Part shown: piece by piece, positions 6,170-7,502 of the stretch
Numbering within the stretch: the first letter of the stretch is position 1
Layout of the letters: every line of letters begins with the position of its first letter
Assembly: GCA_028689195.1 (NCBI GenBank)
Contig: JAQTWR010000123.1
Span: 1-7,502 of the forward strand
Direction: 5' to 3'
DNA: 7,502 bases
DNA from: Anaerolineales bacterium
GTDB lineage: Bacteria > Chloroflexota > Anaerolineae > Anaerolineales > Villigracilaceae
Notes under the pieces: model-generated
What the model saw: only the letters and a program-made list of their open reading frames with translations
Databases searched by the model: none
What the model was told of the DNA's origin: nothing
Program-made: the position numbers and the translations under genes

Positions 6170-7502
6170 ATGAAACAATTTGAATTTCTGAAAAAAATAA
6201 AACTTCCTAAATTGAAACGCCCCTCTTTCGGGCAAATTATCTTTTGGGGAATCGCGCTGGCGTTAGCGGTCGGCGGATTTATCCTCGCGCGCAATATGAC
6301 CGCGTGTTGGACGATTACGAAATTGCCGGGCGTCAAACTTCCGACCTGCTCCGGCGGATTAGACCCCGCTACGGGATTTGTCCCCGTAGACGGAACGCCC
6401 CCGCCCGACGCGCCGCCGACTCCCGAGGTTCTTCCCGAAGCCGCGCTTCCGCCTGCGTGGGATGGCGCGAGCCGCATCAATATTCTCTTCTTCGGTTTGG
6501 ATTACCGCGATTGGGAGGCGGGGCAGGGTCCGCCGCGCTCTGATACGATGATCCTGTTCACGGTTGATCCCGTCACAAAGCAGGCGGGCATGTTGTCCAT
6601 TCCGCGCGATATGTGGGTGAACATTCCCGGCTTTGGCTATGGGCGCATCAATATGGCTTATCCCGACGGCGAAGGCGCGAAACTTCCCGGCGGCGGGGCG
6701 GGGCTTGCCATGAAAACTGTCGAGCAATTTATAGGCGTGCCCGTTCATTATTACGCACAAGTAGATTTCAACACCTTCGCCGAATTTATTGATTATATCG
6801 GCGGCGTGGATGTTTGGGTGGAAGAGACGCTGCGTCTTGATCCGGTTGGACCCGGACAGGATAAATTCAAAGTGAATTGCTGCGGGTATCGTCACATGAA
6901 CGGTTGGCGCACGCTTGCCTATGCCCGCACGCGCAAGACCAAAGACGGCGATATTGACCGCGCGCACCGTCAGCAATTGGTCATTGCCGCCATTCAGAAG
7001 AAAGTGTTCGACCCGCAGACCTTTCCCAAGTTGATTCAGAATGCGCCCGCCATTTACGCCCAATTCCAATCGGGCATTCATACCAATATGGCGCTTGAAG
7101 ACGCGATTAAGTTAGCCGTGCTTGGCAAAGACGTTTCGCTTGACGGGACGAAAATGGGCGTGATTGATACTACGATGGTCACGTTTGCAAACGTCACGTT
7201 GGGCGGACAGAATGCCAGCGTAATGAAACCGCTCGCGGATAAAATCCGCGTGCTGCGCGACGAGATATTTACTTCGGGCGGGGCGCTCAGTCCCATGGCG
7301 GTGGCTTCGGGGAGCAAGGACGTTAATCTGCTTGCCCAAGCCATGCGCGCCGAAGAAGCGCGCGTCCGCATTGTGGACGGCACTTTTACGCCGGGTCTCG
7401 ATCAACGCGCGGGGGCGCTCTTCCAATCTCAAGGCATGAACGTGACCGAAGTGGGTCCCGCTAATGAAGTTTACAGCAGCACGATTGTTGTTATGTACGG
7501 TC
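6170..7502 (+). CDS. LCP-family (LytR-CpsA-Psr) cell-wall glycopolymer transferase, 3' end missing
   Basis: LCP proteins transfer lipid-linked glycopolymers such as teichoic acids or capsule to peptidoglycan on the outer face of the membrane. The visible 444 residues have a basic N-terminus, a membrane anchor at 21-40, and a Pro-rich linker at about 72-96 (DGTPPPDAPPTP). An LCP domain follows at about 102-280: RINILFFGLD, the SDTMIL motif (124-129), LSIPRDMWVNIPG (142-154) with the conserved Arg, IGGVDVWV (210-217), LAYARTRK (249-256), and DIDRAHRQQ (261-269). Residues from about 396 (EARVRIVDGT) begin a LytR_C domain, which the window end cuts at Gly444. The ATG at 6170 has GAGG four bases upstream, within the HEAT gene's stop region, so the start fits an operon. 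The substrate polymer cannot be inferred. Cys237 and Cys238 are adjacent in the domain; their role is unknown. Confidence 0.93.
   Translation, partial: MKQFEFLKKIKLPKLKRPSFGQIIFWGIALALAVGGFILARNMTACWTITKLPGVKLPTCSGGLDPATGFVPVDGTPPPDAPPTPEVLPEAALPPAWDGASRINILFFGLDYRDWEAGQGPPRSDTMILFTVDPVTKQAGMLSIPRDMWVNIPGFGYGRINMAYPDGEGAKLPGGGAGLAMKTVEQFIGVPVHYYAQVDFNTFAEFIDYIGGVDVWVEETLRLDPVGPGQDKFKVNCCGYRHMNGWRTLAYARTRKTKDGDIDRAHRQQLVIAAIQKKVFDPQTFPKLIQNAPAIYAQFQSGIHTNMALEDAIKLAVLGKDVSLDGTKMGVIDTTMVTFANVTLGGQNASVMKPLADKIRVLRDEIFTSGGALSPMAVASGSKDVNLLAQAMRAEEARVRIVDGTFTPGLDQRAGALFQSQGMNVTEVGPANEVYSSTIVVMYG

Noticed and set aside
6359..7081. 240-codon minus-strand open frame opposite the LCP gene
   Set aside because: It overlaps the conserved LCP domain on the other strand and shows no domain of its own.

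Overview
The window looks like ordinary chromosome from an uncultured or lightly studied bacterium, most likely Chloroflexota (Anaerolineae-like). This rests on three things: the style of the proteins (a Thr/Pro-rich SH3-type lipoprotein with paired cysteines, a long VanW protein, an LCP protein with a LytR_C tail), a LexA box of the type known from Gram-positive bacteria, and dispersed palindromes of a kind I associate with such genomes. The taxonomic call is inference; no rRNA or other marker is present. Coding regions are fairly GC-rich, and the 330-640 intergenic stretch is clearly AT-richer.

Layout: (1) positions 1-333 hold the C-terminal part of a cyclophilin-type peptidyl-prolyl isomerase on the + strand. 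(2) Positions 334-638, between convergent genes, hold no gene but a large set of inverted repeats nested inside one another. (3) Positions 639-1115 on the - strand encode a small lipoprotein with an SH3-like domain. (4) Positions 1116-1306 form a divergent intergenic region with a candidate promoter on each strand and a near-consensus SOS (LexA/DinR) box before uvrB. (5) Positions 1307-3343 encode a complete UvrB. (6) Positions 3400-5273 encode a membrane-anchored VanW-family protein split by an apparent one-base deletion at about 3699-3701. (7) A 105-base gap holds a two-tier hairpin and a promoter. (8) Positions 5379-7502 hold three tightly packed + strand genes: a Trm112-like zinc-ribbon protein, a HEAT-repeat protein, and an LCP (LytR-CpsA-Psr) protein cut by the window end.

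How the genes relate: the lipoprotein, VanW protein and LCP protein all act, or are predicted to act, outside the cytoplasmic membrane and probably on the cell wall. UvrB is nucleotide-excision repair and appears to be under SOS control. The Trm112-like and HEAT proteins are probably cytoplasmic and are translationally coupled. I see no CRISPR array, transposase, phage gene, toxin-antitoxin pair or defence cluster. The observations most worth a second look are the nested palindrome, the VanW frameshift, the SOS box, and the possible leaderless promoter of the VanW gene.
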